A DNA stretch of 64,000 nucleotides from positions 62,001 to 126,000 of the forward strand of contig JADCDI010000001.1 of NCBI GenBank assembly GCA_020251025.1, in the 5' to 3' direction. This DNA is from Rhodobacter sp. Lineage in GTDB: Bacteria; Pseudomonadota; Alphaproteobacteria; Rhodobacterales; Rhodobacteraceae. The notes beneath the pieces were generated by a model. The model did not search any database. It was given only the letters and a program-made list of their open reading frames with translations, and had not been told where the DNA came from. This document shows, piece after piece, positions 22,943 through 32,288 of this stretch (position 1 is the stretch's first letter; every line of letters begins with the position of its first letter). A program made the translations under genes and the position numbers.

Positions 22943-24040
22943 ATGCAGAAGACCCTGACCTTTCTTGGACTGGAAAGCAGCTGCGATGATACCGCAGCCG
23001 CCATCGTGCGCCATCGCGCGGATATGCCGCCTGAAATCCTGTCCTCTGTCATCCAGTCGCAGACGGCCCTTCATGCGCCCTTCGGCGGTGTCGTGCCGGA
23101 ACTGGCGGCGCGCGCGCATGTGGAACGGCTGGACCTGTGCATTGAAAAGGCCCTGGCCGAAGCCGGGCTTGGCCTTGGGCACCTGGATGCTGTCGCGGTG
23201 ACTGCCGGGCCGGGACTGATCGGTGGCGTGCTTTCGGGTGTCATGTGTGCCAAGGGGCTTTGTGCCGCAACGGGACTGCCGCTTGTCGGGGTGAACCATC
23301 TGGCGGGCCACGCGCTGACCCCGCGCCTGACCGATGGGTTGCGGTATCCCTATCTGATGCTTCTGGCCTCGGGCGGGCACTGCCAGTTTCTGATCGTCTG
23401 TGGTCCGCAGGCGTTCCGCAGGCTGGGCGGCACGATCGACGATGCCCCGGGAGAGGCCTTTGACAAAGCCGCCAGGCTTCTTGGCCTGCCACAGCCGGGC
23501 GGCCCGGCGGTAGAGGCCGAAGCGGCCCCCGGCGACCCGCGCCGCTTTGCCTTTCCCCGCCCGCTGCTGGACAGACCGGGGTGTGATCTTTCGTTTTCCG
23601 GCCTCAAGACCGCCCTGCTGCGCGCCCGCGATGCCCTGGTGGCGGAAAAGGGCGGGCTGACCGTTCAGGATCGCCGCGATCTGTGCGCCGGCTTTCAGGC
23701 GGCGGTGGCGGATGTGCTGGCGGAAAAGGCGCGTCGTGCGCTTGTTCTTTACCTGGCCGCCCGGCCCGGGGACGCTGTTCTTGCGGTCGCCGGCGGCGTT
23801 GCGGCCAATGCCGCGCTGCGCAGCGCCTTGATGCGGGTCTGCGATGCGGACGGGGTGCGCTTTGTTGCCCCGCCGCTTCGGCTGTGCACCGACAATGCCG
23901 CAATGATCGCCTGGGCCGGGATCGAGCAGTATCGCGACGGCCATGTCGATGGCCTTGATCTTGCAGCCCGCCCGCGCTGGCCGCTGGATCAGACCGCGCC
24001 CGCGTTGATCGGATCAGGCAAGCGGGGGTCAAAGGCGTGA
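22943..24040 (+). CDS. tsaD: tRNA N6-threonylcarbamoyladenosine transferase subunit TsaD
   Basis: 365 aa. The start at 22943 ([20 protein letters not shown]) gives the standard family N-terminus; the track ORF runs about 350 bases too far upstream through hemD antisense. Visible motifs are [16 protein letters not shown] (metal-binding histidines), [16 protein letters not shown], and [11 protein letters not shown] with the final [12 protein letters not shown]. With TsaB, TsaE and threonylcarbamoyl-AMP from TsaC it forms t6A37 in ANN-decoding tRNAs, which include the tRNA-Thr species of this window. tsaE is at 33919. Its stop overlaps an apparent gpsA remnant. Confidence 0.96.
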   Translation: MQKTLTFLGLESSCDDTAAAIVRHRADMPPEILSSVIQSQTALHAPFGGVVPELAARAHVERLDLCIEKALAEAGLGLGHLDAVAVTAGPGLIGGVLSGVMCAKGLCAATGLPLVGVNHLAGHALTPRLTDGLRYPYLMLLASGGHCQFLIVCGPQAFRRLGGTIDDAPGEAFDKAARLLGLPQPGGPAVEAEAAPGDPRRFAFPRPLLDRPGCDLSFSGLKTALLRARDALVAEKGGLTVQDRRDLCAGFQAAVADVLAEKARRALVLYLAARPGDAVLAVAGGVAANAALRSALMRVCDADGVRFVAPPLRLCTDNAAMIAWAGIEQYRDGHVDGLDLAARPRWPLDQTAPALIGSGKRGSKA

Positions 24041-24141
24041 TCGGCCTTTCTTGCGGCTGTGCATCTGCAACGGAACTGGCCGTTGCGCCGGTGCCTGACA
24101 GGTCCAACGTGCTGCTTTCCAGACCGCTGAAACAGGAGTGA
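24037..24141 (+). pseudogene. gpsA: Apparent gpsA remnant (C-terminal end only)
   Basis: A 34-codon frame begins with GTG overlapping the tsaD stop and ends ...VLLSRPLKQE followed by TGA, three bases before yciI. The ending LLSRPLKxE is what I know of the C-terminus of alphaproteobacterial NAD(P)-dependent glycerol-3-phosphate dehydrogenase, and gpsA normally lies exactly here (tsaD-gpsA-yciI-EVE). The VIG- opening resembles the gpsA start. It looks like an in-frame internal deletion that removed nearly the whole gene. The identification rests on the short tail and on synteny. Confidence 0.5.
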
Positions 24142-24144
24142 GAC

Positions 24145-24417
24145 ATGCGTGTAGCCCTGATCTGTATCGACAAACCCGGCGCGCTTCAGACCCGGCTTGA
24201 GAACCGGGAGGCCCATCTTGCCCATATCGCCGCATCCGCCGTGGTGGAAATGGCCGGGCCCTTTCTGGACGAAACCGGCACCATGACCGGTTCCCTTGTC
24301 ATCCTGTCCGTCGCCTCACTGGACGAGGCAAGGGCATGGGCCGCAGCCGATCCCTATGCGAAAGCAGGGCTTTTCCAGTCTGTTGCGATCAGGGAATGGA
24401 AGAAGGTGATCGGTTGA
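24145..24417 (+). CDS. YciI family protein
   Basis: 90 aa, the usual length for the family. It shows the ferredoxin-like pattern with the N-terminal strand MRVALICIDKPGALQTR, a R..HLAHI helix with the conserved His, a GPFLDETG turn and a final VAIREWKKVIG. YciI-like proteins are small and mostly of unknown function, with a His-Asp pair proposed as an active site. Its stop overlaps the start of the EVE-domain gene (TGATG), as is usual in this gene neighbourhood. Confidence 0.88.
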   Translation: MRVALICIDKPGALQTRLENREAHLAHIAASAVVEMAGPFLDETGTMTGSLVILSVASLDEARAWAAADPYAKAGLFQSVAIREWKKVIG

Positions 24418-24836
24418 TGGCGTATTGGCTTTTCAAATACGAACCTGACACTTGGGGATGGGACCATCAGGTGGCGAAGGGCGACGCCGGGGAAGACTGG
24501 CAGGGTGTCAGGAACTATCAGGCGCGCAACCACATGCGCGCAATGAAGCGCGGCGATCTCGGCTTCTTCTATCATTCCAACATCGGAAAGGCGGTTGTCG
24601 GCATCGTTGAAGTGATCCGGGAAAGCGCACCCGACAGCAGCACAGATGATCCGCGCTGGGACTGCGTGAGGCTGCGCGCGCTGCGGCCGTTTCTGCGGCC
24701 CGTCACCCTGGACGCCTGCAAGGTGCAGCCGGGTCTTGAGGCCATGGTTCTGGTTCGCAACAGCCGCCTGTCGGTGCAGCCCGTGACAGAAGACGAATGG
24801 CAGATCATCTGCCGGATGGGCGGGGTGGATCCTTGA
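24417..24836 (+). CDS. EVE domain-containing protein
   Basis: 139 aa. It begins MAYWLFKYEPDTWGWD, the standard EVE opening (compare YWLFKSEP), with W..VRNYQARNHMRAMKRGD and GIVEVIRE following. EVE domains have a PUA-like fold; family members are reported or proposed to bind modified bases, and the human homologue is THYN1. The start at 24417 is fixed by the coupling to yciI and the family N-terminus; the longer track ORF runs into yciI in another frame. It is a core gene here and not obviously linked to the island's DNA modification genes. Confidence 0.92.
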   Translation: MAYWLFKYEPDTWGWDHQVAKGDAGEDWQGVRNYQARNHMRAMKRGDLGFFYHSNIGKAVVGIVEVIRESAPDSSTDDPRWDCVRLRALRPFLRPVTLDACKVQPGLEAMVLVRNSRLSVQPVTEDEWQIICRMGGVDP

Positions 24837-25129
24837 GGGTTCCGATCCCGCTGCGGCCTGCGCAGGCCATCATCGGCGCTGCAAGAAAACCTAGCGGTCT
24901 TGTCCGACGCAATTGAACATGGAGGGCCCCGACCCCGACGGGACCCTCCATCCACCCCACGTGCTCCCTTCGCACCACACGTGTTCGATAAAGGTCCCGG
25001 GCGTCCTGCCCTGATGTCGTGAATTTACGGAACGGCCTTGCATCACGCAAACGGCAAGAACGGCGAATTTTACCAAAGCGCCCGCGCCCGCGCGTCCCCT
25101 GCACGGGCAAGGTGCGCCTTGCGGGACCG
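24837..25129. other. Intergenic stretch with inverted repeats
   Basis: No gene is seen. It contains ATGGAGGG (24919-24926) paired with CCCTCCAT (24944-24951), and two CACGTG hexamers about 20 bases apart just after it. The first hairpin may be a transcript end shared by the convergent EVE and DUF2853 genes, although it lacks a T-run. Confidence 0.4.
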
Positions 25130-25471
25130 TCAGCCGTAAACGCCGTCTTTGCCAAAGTGCTTCACCAGCATGTAATAGATGACCGCGCGATACTTGTTGC
25201 GGTCGGACTTTCCATAGGTTTCGATGACAGCCCTGATTGCTTCCATCAGCTTCGGACTATCCGCAAGGCCAAGTTTCCTGATCAGAAAATTGGCCTTGAT
25301 GGTTTCAAGTTCCCAGGTTTCGGTACCGGCCACGGTCGAGGAATCGGCATCGTAAATCGCCGGGCCGCAACCGATTGTCACCTTGGTCAGCAGTGCCATG
25401 TCCGGTTCTATCCTGCATTTGGTGCGCAGATCTTCGGCATATCTTGAAATCAGTTCGTCTCTTTTGCTCAT
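25130..25471 (-). CDS. DUF2853 family protein
   Basis: 113 aa, the standard length. Characteristic stretches are MSKRDELISRYAEDLR, KVTIGCGPAIYDADSSTVAG and YYMLVKHFGKDGVYG. DUF2853 is a small all-helical family of unknown function, common in alphaproteobacteria. It is a single-gene unit convergent with the EVE gene, followed by 219 bp to the ahcY stop in which I see nothing. Confidence 0.85.
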   Translation of the reverse strand: MSKRDELISRYAEDLRTKCRIEPDMALLTKVTIGCGPAIYDADSSTVAGTETWELETIKANFLIRKLGLADSPKLMEAIRAVIETYGKSDRNKYRAVIYYMLVKHFGKDGVYG

Positions 25472-25690
25472 GCGTTTCCCTCCTTTTGACCCGTCATGTC
25501 ACACAGCCATTGTGCACAATCGTGCCACCCGCATCAGCGTGATATGGATGCGCCTGCGAGGTCAAGCGGAATGCACAAGGCCACAAAGCGAAGTGCGAAA
25601 GCATGAACCTGCCCGCTACGGCCCGCGCCAGTGGCGTGACAGGATCGATCCGAAGCAGCCGCGCCCGGAAAGGTCCGGGTGCGGCGGGCA

Positions 25691-27082
25691 TCAGTAGCGG
25701 TAGTGATCGGATTTGAACGGGCCTTCGACGGACACGCCGATATAGGCGGCCTGATCCGGCTTCAGCTCGGTCAGCTTGACGCCGATCTTCTTCAGGTGCA
25801 GGCGCGCCACCTTTTCGTCCAGTTGCTTTGGCAGGATGTAGACGCCGGGCGCATAATCGGCACCCCTCGTCCAAAGCTCGATCTGCGCCAGGACCTGATT
25901 GGTAAAGCTGGCCGACATCACGAAAGACGGGTGACCCGTGGCATTGCCAAGGTTCAACAGACGCCCCTCGGACAGCAGGATGATCCGGTTGCCGGACGGC
26001 ATCTCGATCATGTCAACCTGATCCTTGATGTTCGTCCATTTGTGATTGCGCAGGGCGGCGACCTGGATTTCGTTGTCGAAATGGCCGATGTTGCCGACAA
26101 TGGCCATGTCCTTCATCTCGCGGATATGCTCCAGGCGGATGACATCCTTGTTGCCGGTCGTGGTGATGAAGATGTCGGCATCGCGCACCACATCTTCCAG
26201 CACCACCACCTCAAAGCCATCCATCGCCGCCTGCAGCGCGCAGATCGGATCAATCTCGGTCACTTTCACCCGCGCCCCGGCCCCGCGAAGAGAGGCGGCA
26301 GACCCCTTGCCCACGTCGCCATAGCCGCAGACCACCGCCACCTTTCCGGCCATCATCGTGTCGGTGGCGCGGCGGATGCCATCGACCAGCGATTCCTTGC
26401 AGCCATACTTGTTGTCGAACTTGGATTTCGTGACCGAATCATTCACGTTGATCGCCGGGAAGGGCAGCAGGCCCTTCTTGTGCAGGTCATACAGCCGGTG
26501 AACGCCGGTGGTCGTTTCCTCGGACACGCCGCGGATCGCATCGCGCTGCCGGGTGAACCAGCCGGGCGACGCCGCAAGGCGCTTGCGGATCTGGTTGAAC
26601 AGGCAGACCTCTTCATCACTGGTCGGAACGGCGATCAGATCGGTTTCGCCGGCCTCAACCCTTGCGCCCATCAGGATGTACAAGGTGGCATCGCCGCCAT
26701 CATCCAGGATCATGTTGCAGGTGCCTTCGGGGAACTGAAAGATCATGTCGGTATAGGCCCAGTAATCTTCCAGGGTTTCGCCCTTGATTGCGAAAACCGG
26801 CACGCCCGCCTCGGCAATGGCCGCCGCCGCATGATCCTGGGTCGAGAAGATGTTGCACGAGGCCCAGCGCACGTCAGCACCCAGCGCCGTCAGGGTTTCG
26901 ATCAGAACACCCGTCTGGATCGTCATGTGCAGGCTTCCGGCAATGCGGGCCCCTTTCAGCGGCCGGGATGTGCCGAATTCCTCGCGCAGCGCCATCAGGC
27001 CAGGCATTTCGGTTTCGGCGATGGTCAGCTCCTTGCGTCCGAAGGCGGCAAGTGCAGCATCCTTGACGATGAAGTCTTTCAT
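25691..27082 (-). CDS. ahcY: Adenosylhomocysteinase (S-adenosylhomocysteine hydrolase)
   Basis: 463 aa, the length expected of bacterial SahH. Motifs include [13 protein letters not shown], the NAD-binding [17 protein letters not shown] and the C-terminal FKSDHYRY. The enzyme uses bound NAD+ to hydrolyse S-adenosylhomocysteine to adenosine and homocysteine, relieving product inhibition of methyltransferases. In Rhodobacter capsulatus ahcY lies near hvrA/regA, which matches the present neighbourhood, although hvrB is not seen. It diverges from adhP. A hairpin is present in the 5' leader but does not match the SAH riboswitch consensus. Confidence 0.97.
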   Translation of the reverse strand: MKDFIVKDAALAAFGRKELTIAETEMPGLMALREEFGTSRPLKGARIAGSLHMTIQTGVLIETLTALGADVRWASCNIFSTQDHAAAAIAEAGVPVFAIKGETLEDYWAYTDMIFQFPEGTCNMILDDGGDATLYILMGARVEAGETDLIAVPTSDEEVCLFNQIRKRLAASPGWFTRQRDAIRGVSEETTTGVHRLYDLHKKGLLPFPAINVNDSVTKSKFDNKYGCKESLVDGIRRATDTMMAGKVAVVCGYGDVGKGSAASLRGAGARVKVTEIDPICALQAAMDGFEVVVLEDVVRDADIFITTTGNKDVIRLEHIREMKDMAIVGNIGHFDNEIQVAALRNHKWTNIKDQVDMIEMPSGNRIILLSEGRLLNLGNATGHPSFVMSASFTNQVLAQIELWTRGADYAPGVYILPKQLDEKVARLHLKKIGVKLTELKPDQAAYIGVSVEGPFKSDHYRY

Positions 27083-27125
27083 GGCAGCCTCCGCTACGGG
27101 TTTGCTTTGGGCAGGTCACATAGCA

Positions 27126-27146
27126 GTTGCCCCGATGGCGGGCAAC
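27126..27146 (-). promoter_or_regulatory. Hairpin in the ahcY leader
   Basis: GTTGCCC (27126-27132 on the plus strand) pairs perfectly with GGGCAAC (27140-27146) around a 7-nt loop, about 45 bases upstream of the ahcY start. No T-run follows in the direction of ahcY. It may be an mRNA-stability or attenuation element; its role is unknown. Confidence 0.45.
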
Positions 27147-27233
27147 GCCGAAGAGCCTCAGGGTTGATCGATATCAAGGCACGCGCGCGGGCATTGGTGC
27201 AGGCTGCGCCGACAGGCAGAATGGAGGTGAAAG

Positions 27234-28262
27234 ATGTCACTGCCGAAAACGATGAAGGCTGCGGTTGTCACCCGGTTGGGCGCACCGCTGGAAATCCGTG
27301 AGGTGCCGGTGCCTGTGATTGGCCCGGGGCAGGTGTTGATGCGGGTGCGCGCATCGGGCGTGTGCCATACCGATCTGCACGCGGCCTGCGGCGACTGGCC
27401 GGTCAAGCCGCATCCGCCGTTCATTCCGGGGCACGAAGGCGTGGGCGAGGTTGCCGCCGTTGGCGCGGGTGTGACGCATCTGAAGGAAGGCGACCGCATC
27501 GGCGCGCCCTGGCTTCATACGGCCTGTGGCCGCTGTCCGCACTGCGTGGGCGGCTGGGAAACGCTGTGCGAAAGCCAGCAGATGACGGGCTATACGGTGG
27601 ATGGCGGCTATGCCGACTTTGTTCGGGCAGATGCAGATTATGTGGGGCTGCTTCCTGACGGGCTGGATTTCGGGGCGGCGGCACCGGTGCTTTGCGCGGG
27701 CGTCACCGTTTACAAAGGTCTGAAGGAAACCGAGGCAAAGCCAGGGCAGTGGGTGGCGATTTCCGGCATCGGCGGCTTGGGCCACATGGCCGTGCAATAT
27801 GCCAGGGCAATGGGCCTGCATGTGGTTGCAGTGGATGTTGCAGAAGACAAGCTGGCGCTGGCGCGCAGTCTTGGGGCCGACCTGACGCTGAATGCGGCAG
27901 AGATCGATGTTGCAGCCGAACTGCAAAGCCAGATCGGCGGCGTTCACGGGGTGTTGGTCACCGCCGTTTCCAATTCGGCCTTCGGGCAGGCGGTGGGCAT
28001 GCTTCGGCGGGGGGGATTCATGTCTCTTGTCGGGTTGCCGCCAGGGGATTTTCCGCTGCCGATATTCGAGATTGTGCTGAAGCGGATCACGGTGCGCGGA
28101 TCAATCGTGGGAACGCGCAACGACCTGCGCGAGGCGCTGGAATTCGCGGGTGAAGGCAAGGTTGCATCGCATTTCAGCTGGGACCGGCTGGAAAACATCA
28201 ACGCCATCTTCGACCGGATGAAGGCAGGCAAGATCGACGGGCGGATCGTTCTTCAGATGTGA
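27234..28262 (+). CDS. adhP: Zinc-dependent alcohol dehydrogenase, AdhP type
   Basis: 342 aa. GGAGGTGAAAG precedes the ATG. Catalytic zinc ligands are in GVCHTDLH and PGHEGVGEV; the structural zinc motif is CGRCPHC...C; the NAD-binding turn is [13 protein letters not shown]. It matches the AdhP/ethanol-propanol-preferring medium-chain dehydrogenases, oxidising primary alcohols with NAD+. It stands alone between divergent ahcY and the HD hydrolase gene. Confidence 0.93.
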   Translation: MSLPKTMKAAVVTRLGAPLEIREVPVPVIGPGQVLMRVRASGVCHTDLHAACGDWPVKPHPPFIPGHEGVGEVAAVGAGVTHLKEGDRIGAPWLHTACGRCPHCVGGWETLCESQQMTGYTVDGGYADFVRADADYVGLLPDGLDFGAAAPVLCAGVTVYKGLKETEAKPGQWVAISGIGGLGHMAVQYARAMGLHVVAVDVAEDKLALARSLGADLTLNAAEIDVAAELQSQIGGVHGVLVTAVSNSAFGQAVGMLRRGGFMSLVGLPPGDFPLPIFEIVLKRITVRGSIVGTRNDLREALEFAGEGKVASHFSWDRLENINAIFDRMKAGKIDGRIVLQM

Positions 28263-28316
28263 CGGTGCTTGAGCAGGCGGCACAGAACCGCCATGTTGCC
28301 GCAAAACGGGGGCAGC

Positions 28317-28919
28317 ATGGCGAAGGCACCGGCACGCGCGTGGCAAAGAATGCTGTCGGGGCGCAGGCTTGATCTGCTGGATCCGACCCCGGTGGATATC
28401 GAGATAGAGGATATCGCGCATGGTCTGGCCTTTGTCGCGCGCTGGAACGGCCAGACCCTTGGCGACTGGCCCTATTCGGTCGCTGAACACTCGCTGCTTG
28501 TTGAACAGCTTTTCCGCCGGATGAATCCGCAGGCTCCGCTGAAGTGGTGTCTTGCCGCCCTTCTGCACGATGCCCCGGAATATGTGATCGGAGACATGAT
28601 CAGCCCCGTGAAAGCGGCAGTGGGGCCAGGGTATGGTGCCCTTGACGAGCGGCTTGCCGCAGCGGTTCACCTGCGCTTTGGCCTGCCCTCTGTGCTGCCC
28701 GGTCCGGTCAAGACAGCCATCAAGCGGGCAGACCGGATATCGGCCTGGATGGAGGCTGTCCACATTGCCGGTTTTCGCAAAGACGAGGCCGACCGTCTGT
28801 TCGGAATGCCAGAGGCGCAGGTTCTTTCGGGCCTGGCCATTCAGCTTCGCCCGCCAGCCCAGGTCAGGTCAGCGTTCCTGAAACGCCACGCAGCCCTGAC
28901 CAATGCGCCGGATGGATGA
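28317..28919 (+). CDS. HD-domain hydrolase (YfbR-like phosphohydrolase)
   Basis: 200 aa from the ATG at 28317 (MAKAPARAWQRMLSGRRLDLLDPTP), with GGGGG upstream; the track start at 28269 has no family support. HD-type metal ligands are in YSVAEHS and LLHDAPEYVIGD, with a further D in KRADRISAW. The fold is that of 5'-deoxynucleotidase YfbR-like proteins. It is convergent with hvrA across 149 bp that contain nothing recognisable. The substrate is not determinable from sequence. Confidence 0.82.
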   Translation: MAKAPARAWQRMLSGRRLDLLDPTPVDIEIEDIAHGLAFVARWNGQTLGDWPYSVAEHSLLVEQLFRRMNPQAPLKWCLAALLHDAPEYVIGDMISPVKAAVGPGYGALDERLAAAVHLRFGLPSVLPGPVKTAIKRADRISAWMEAVHIAGFRKDEADRLFGMPEAQVLSGLAIQLRPPAQVRSAFLKRHAALTNAPDG

Positions 28920-29068
28920 CACCCTTGGCGCCGCTGCGGTGCCCGCGCAAGACCGGGCCGGTCGGAAGCAGGACAGGGCACCGGCAGGGGCCATTCACCC
29001 CGCCTGAACTGTGCTTCGCACCCGGTTCGATCCGGTGTGGTGCCGCCGTTCAGGCAAGGGCAAAGTCT

Positions 29069-29383
29069 TCAGATCGCAAGATCTTCGGGTGTCTTTCCGG
29101 CATTCAGGGCCGCCTCGAACCAGCGGGGCTTGCGACCGCGTCCTGACCAGGTGTCGGACGGATTGGCAGGGTTGCCGTATTTTGCCGTCGCCGGGGCCCG
29201 CTTGCGGCTGACGGCGGCCCCCGTCAGCTCGGCCAGAGAGAAGCCAAGCGACCGTGCCCTGTCTTCAAGCTCTGCAAGGGCTTCCTTCTTTCTGCGGTCT
29301 TCGAATGTGGAAATCGCTTTCGTGACCTGGGACTGCAGATCTTTCAGGTCTTTCAGCGATAGCTCGTTAAGATTAATGTGCAT
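29069..29383 (-). CDS. hvrA: Trans-acting regulatory protein HvrA (H-NS family)
   Basis: 104 aa from the ATG at 29383 (MHINLNELSLKDLKDLQ). An N-terminal dimerisation helix region precedes the DNA-binding signature TWSGRGRKPRWF. In R. capsulatus HvrA is an H-NS-like activator of photosynthesis genes in low light and follows regA, the order seen here (senC-regA-hvrA). The short gap to regA (104 bp) contains an AT-rich segment that may be a promoter. The island carries a close paralogue at 951-1259. Confidence 0.9.
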   Translation of the reverse strand: MHINLNELSLKDLKDLQSQVTKAISTFEDRRKKEALAELEDRARSLGFSLAELTGAAVSRKRAPATAKYGNPANPSDTWSGRGRKPRWFEAALNAGKTPEDLAI

Positions 29384-29487
29384 TCCTGTAATCCTCCTTG
29401 GGACAGAAGGACTGTTATGCAAATCGGATTGCCCTTTCAAGATTTAAATCGTCAAGACTGCGGAAGTCCGCCGAAGTCAATCAGCAG

Positions 29488-30042
29488 CTATTTCGGGCTT
29501 CGCTTGGCCAGAATGCGCTGCAAGGTTCTGCGATGCATGCTCAGTCGCCGGGCCGTCTCTGACACGTTCCGGTCACAAAGCTCATAAACGCGCTGAATGT
29601 GTTCCCAGCGCACACGATCTGCGGACATGGGGTTGTCCGGCGGCGCCGGCATGCCTTCGCCGTTTGAAAGCAGCGCGCGCGTGATGTCATTTGCATCGGC
29701 AGGCTTTGAAAGATAATCGATTGCGCCGATCTTTACTGCGGCCACGGCGGTGGCAATTGCGCCATAACCCGTCAGGACAACAATCCTGCAACCGGGCCTT
29801 TTGTCTCTCAGTGCCTCGACCACGTCAAGTCCGTTGCCGTCCTGCAGTCGCAGATCCACGACGGCATAGGCGGGCGGGCGGGCAAGCGCAATCGCCTTGC
29901 CTTTTGTAACGCTTTCTGCAGTTTCAGGCAGAAAACCGCGTTTCTCCATGGCCTTCGCAAGACGCTTCACGAAGGGTTCGTCATCGTCAACAAGAAGAAG
30001 CGAACGGTCTTCGTCCAGCTCGGCAGGGGCAAGGTCAGCCAT
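29488..30042 (-). CDS. regA: Global redox response regulator RegA/PrrA
   Basis: 184 aa, the exact family length. The receiver domain has acidic residues LLLVDDD (about 17-21), the phosphoacceptor D63 in VVDLRLQDG and K in YLSKPAD. A proline-rich linker (MPAPPDNP) joins the Fis-type HTH (NVSETARRLSMHRRTLQRILAKRSPK). RegA controls respiration, photosynthesis, carbon and nitrogen fixation according to redox state. It lies downstream of senC and is divergent from its kinase regB. Confidence 0.97.
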   Translation of the reverse strand: MADLAPAELDEDRSLLLVDDDEPFVKRLAKAMEKRGFLPETAESVTKGKAIALARPPAYAVVDLRLQDGNGLDVVEALRDKRPGCRIVVLTGYGAIATAVAAVKIGAIDYLSKPADANDITRALLSNGEGMPAPPDNPMSADRVRWEHIQRVYELCDRNVSETARRLSMHRRTLQRILAKRSPK

Positions 30043-30104
30043 TGTGCGCTCTTTCTGTTCGTGCGCCGGGGATGTAAGTCGTTTCGACGGCGGGTCAAAT
30101 CGAA

Positions 30105-30743
30105 CTACATCCTGCCAAGGAAACAGGCCACGCGATCGGCCATCTCATCCGGTGTGGTTTCACGGCGAAAGAATTCCACAAAGCCGATTTCGGGAAGGAC
30201 GAGGTAGGTAAATGTGGAATGATCCACCAGATAAAACTCGTCCTCTGCCGGCTGGACCCTGAAATAGGCCTTGTAGGCCCCGGCCGCAGCGCGGATCTGC
30301 CCGTCGGTTCCCGTCAGACCGATCATGCGGGGGTGCAGGTTCTCGGTGTAGCTTTTCAGCACCTCCGGCGTGTCCCGGGCGGGATCGACCGAGATGAAGA
30401 CGGGGATAACGTCCATGCCGCGTTCTTCAAGGATATCTGCGGCTTCGGCATTCCGTGCGTTGTCCAGCGGGCAAACATCGGGGCAGAAGGTGTAGCCGAA
30501 ATAGATCAGAACGGGCTGAGTTATGACATCGGCCTGCGTCACCGTATTGCCGTTCTGATCCGTCAGGGTGAACGGACCGCCTATGGCACCGGCACCGCCC
30601 GACACCCGGCTTTGCCGACACTCTGCAAAGCGGTCACCGGACCCGGCCGACCGGATGTACCAGGCGGACAGCCCGATACCGGTTACAACAGCAAGTCCTG
30701 CCAGCACAGCCGCCAGTCTTGTCATCCTTTGCCTTTTGTCCAT
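30105..30743 (-). CDS. senC: SenC/PrrC (SCO1 family) copper-binding protein
   Basis: 212 aa. One N-terminal membrane anchor (LAAVLAGLAVVTGIGLSAWYI) is followed by a thioredoxin-like domain with the copper-binding CPDVCPLD motif and a downstream His in VDHSTFTYLV. Family members deliver copper to cytochrome c oxidase and act in redox signalling to RegB. It is the first gene of the senC-regA-hvrA unit, diverging from regB across 77 bp. Confidence 0.93.
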   Translation of the reverse strand: MDKRQRMTRLAAVLAGLAVVTGIGLSAWYIRSAGSGDRFAECRQSRVSGGAGAIGGPFTLTDQNGNTVTQADVITQPVLIYFGYTFCPDVCPLDNARNAEAADILEERGMDVIPVFISVDPARDTPEVLKSYTENLHPRMIGLTGTDGQIRAAAGAYKAYFRVQPAEDEFYLVDHSTFTYLVLPEIGFVEFFRRETTPDEMADRVACFLGRM

Positions 30744-30820
30744 GGGTGCCCTGCCGGATTGCCCTGGCCCCTGCGGCGGCGTAACAGGAACCGGTCTCAG
30801 GAATATGGTACAGCCCGTTT

Positions 30821-32209
30821 ATGGCGCTTTCAGGCATTGGTCCAGCGAATCGCGATACCCGCAGCGAATGGATTCGTCTGCGCACGCTTGTCCTTTTGCG
30901 CTGGATGGCAATCGTCGGCCAGCTTGCCGCGCTGACCGTGGCAGATCGTGTCGTCGGAATGCAGCTTCCGCTTGGGCTTTGCTATCTGGTGGTTGGCGCG
31001 GCGGTGACCGGAAACCTCGTTGCCTCATTTGTCTTTCCGGGAAACAAACGCTTTTCCGAAGCGGGCGCGATGCTGACGCTGCTTTTCGACCTGTCGCAGC
31101 TTGCCATCCTGCTGGCCCTGACGGGCGGGCTGAACAACCCCTTCGCCCTGTTGATCCTTGTGCCCGTGACAATCTCGGCCGGCGCGCTGGAACTGCGCAC
31201 GACCATTCTGCTTGGTCTGGCTGCCATCTGCCTGATTTCGGTGATTTCCGTCTTCAACCTGCCGCTGCGCTTTGCGGACGGGACGATCCTGCAGGTTCCC
31301 GCCGTTTTCGAATTCGGCTTCTGGCTGTCCATCGTGATCGGGATCATGTTTCTGGCCCTGTATTCCCGGCGCGTCGCGACCGAGATCAGAAGCATGTCGG
31401 ACGCACTGCTTGCCACACAGATGGCCTTGGCGCGCGAACAGAAACTTACGGATCTGGGGGGCGTCGTTGCCGCAGCGGCCCATGAACTGGGGACGCCGCT
31501 TGCCACCATAAAGCTGGCAAGCACCGAACTTGTCGAGGAATTGGCAGACCGTCCCGACCTGCGCGCGGATGCCGAGCTGATCCGCGCCCAGGCAGACCGC
31601 TGCCGCGATATCCTGCGGTCGATGGGCCGTGCGGGGAAAGACGACCTTCACCTGCGGCAAGCTCCGCTTGGGGCGGTGCTGCGCGAAGCCGCCGAGCCGC
31701 ATCTTGGCCGGGGAAAGACCGTGGCCTTCGATGTCTTTCCCGGCACGAACGGCGGCGACAGGCAGCCCACCATCCTGCGCCGCCCCGAAGTGATCCACGG
31801 TTTGCGCAACCTGGTTCAGAACGCCGTGGACTTTGCCCGGACCCGGGTCTGGATCGATGCGACCTGGACAGACAGCTTCATCTCGGTGCGAATCATCGAT
31901 GACGGCGCGGGCTATCCTTCTTACATCCTTGGCCGGATCGGTGATCCTTTCGTCCGCAGCAGGCCCGCGGCGCAGGAAACCGGACAGCGGCCCGACTACG
32001 AAGGCATGGGCTTGGGTCTGTTCATCGCCAAAACGCTGCTGGAGCGGTCGGGGGCCGAGCTCAGCTTTGCGAACGGGTCGGATCCCTTCCTCAGGCGCGC
32101 CGAACAGCCGGACCGGTTCGGGGCGATCGTTGAAGTCAGATGGCCGAAGCGGGTGATCGTCGCCCCCGAAGCCGACGCGCTTGGACCAAACCGGCCACTT
32201 GACAGCTGA
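30821..32209 (+). CDS. regB: Redox sensor histidine kinase RegB/PrrB
   Basis: 462 aa. The N-terminal half has about six membrane helices carrying the redox/quinone-sensing box GGLNNPF (102-108). The H-box is AAAAHELGTPLATIKLA (H221) and the redox-active cysteine is C261 in QADRCRDIL, both matching RegB. N and G boxes follow (NLVQNAVDFA, GMGLGLFIAKTLL). It phosphorylates RegA under reducing conditions. It is divergent from senC-regA, as in Rhodobacter. Confidence 0.97.
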   Translation: MALSGIGPANRDTRSEWIRLRTLVLLRWMAIVGQLAALTVADRVVGMQLPLGLCYLVVGAAVTGNLVASFVFPGNKRFSEAGAMLTLLFDLSQLAILLALTGGLNNPFALLILVPVTISAGALELRTTILLGLAAICLISVISVFNLPLRFADGTILQVPAVFEFGFWLSIVIGIMFLALYSRRVATEIRSMSDALLATQMALAREQKLTDLGGVVAAAAHELGTPLATIKLASTELVEELADRPDLRADAELIRAQADRCRDILRSMGRAGKDDLHLRQAPLGAVLREAAEPHLGRGKTVAFDVFPGTNGGDRQPTILRRPEVIHGLRNLVQNAVDFARTRVWIDATWTDSFISVRIIDDGAGYPSYILGRIGDPFVRSRPAAQETGQRPDYEGMGLGLFIAKTLLERSGAELSFANGSDPFLRRAEQPDRFGAIVEVRWPKRVIVAPEADALGPNRPLDS

Positions 32210-32288
32210 AGCTGCCCGTTCATTTACCATCTGTTAATGGTTGAAGAAATAGCTTACCAAGATCAACCTTTGCGCGTAAGGTGAGGTC

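Noticed and set aside
27083-27233. SAH riboswitch upstream of ahcY
   Set aside because: The leader lacks the conserved SAH riboswitch core as I know it; only a simple hairpin is present.
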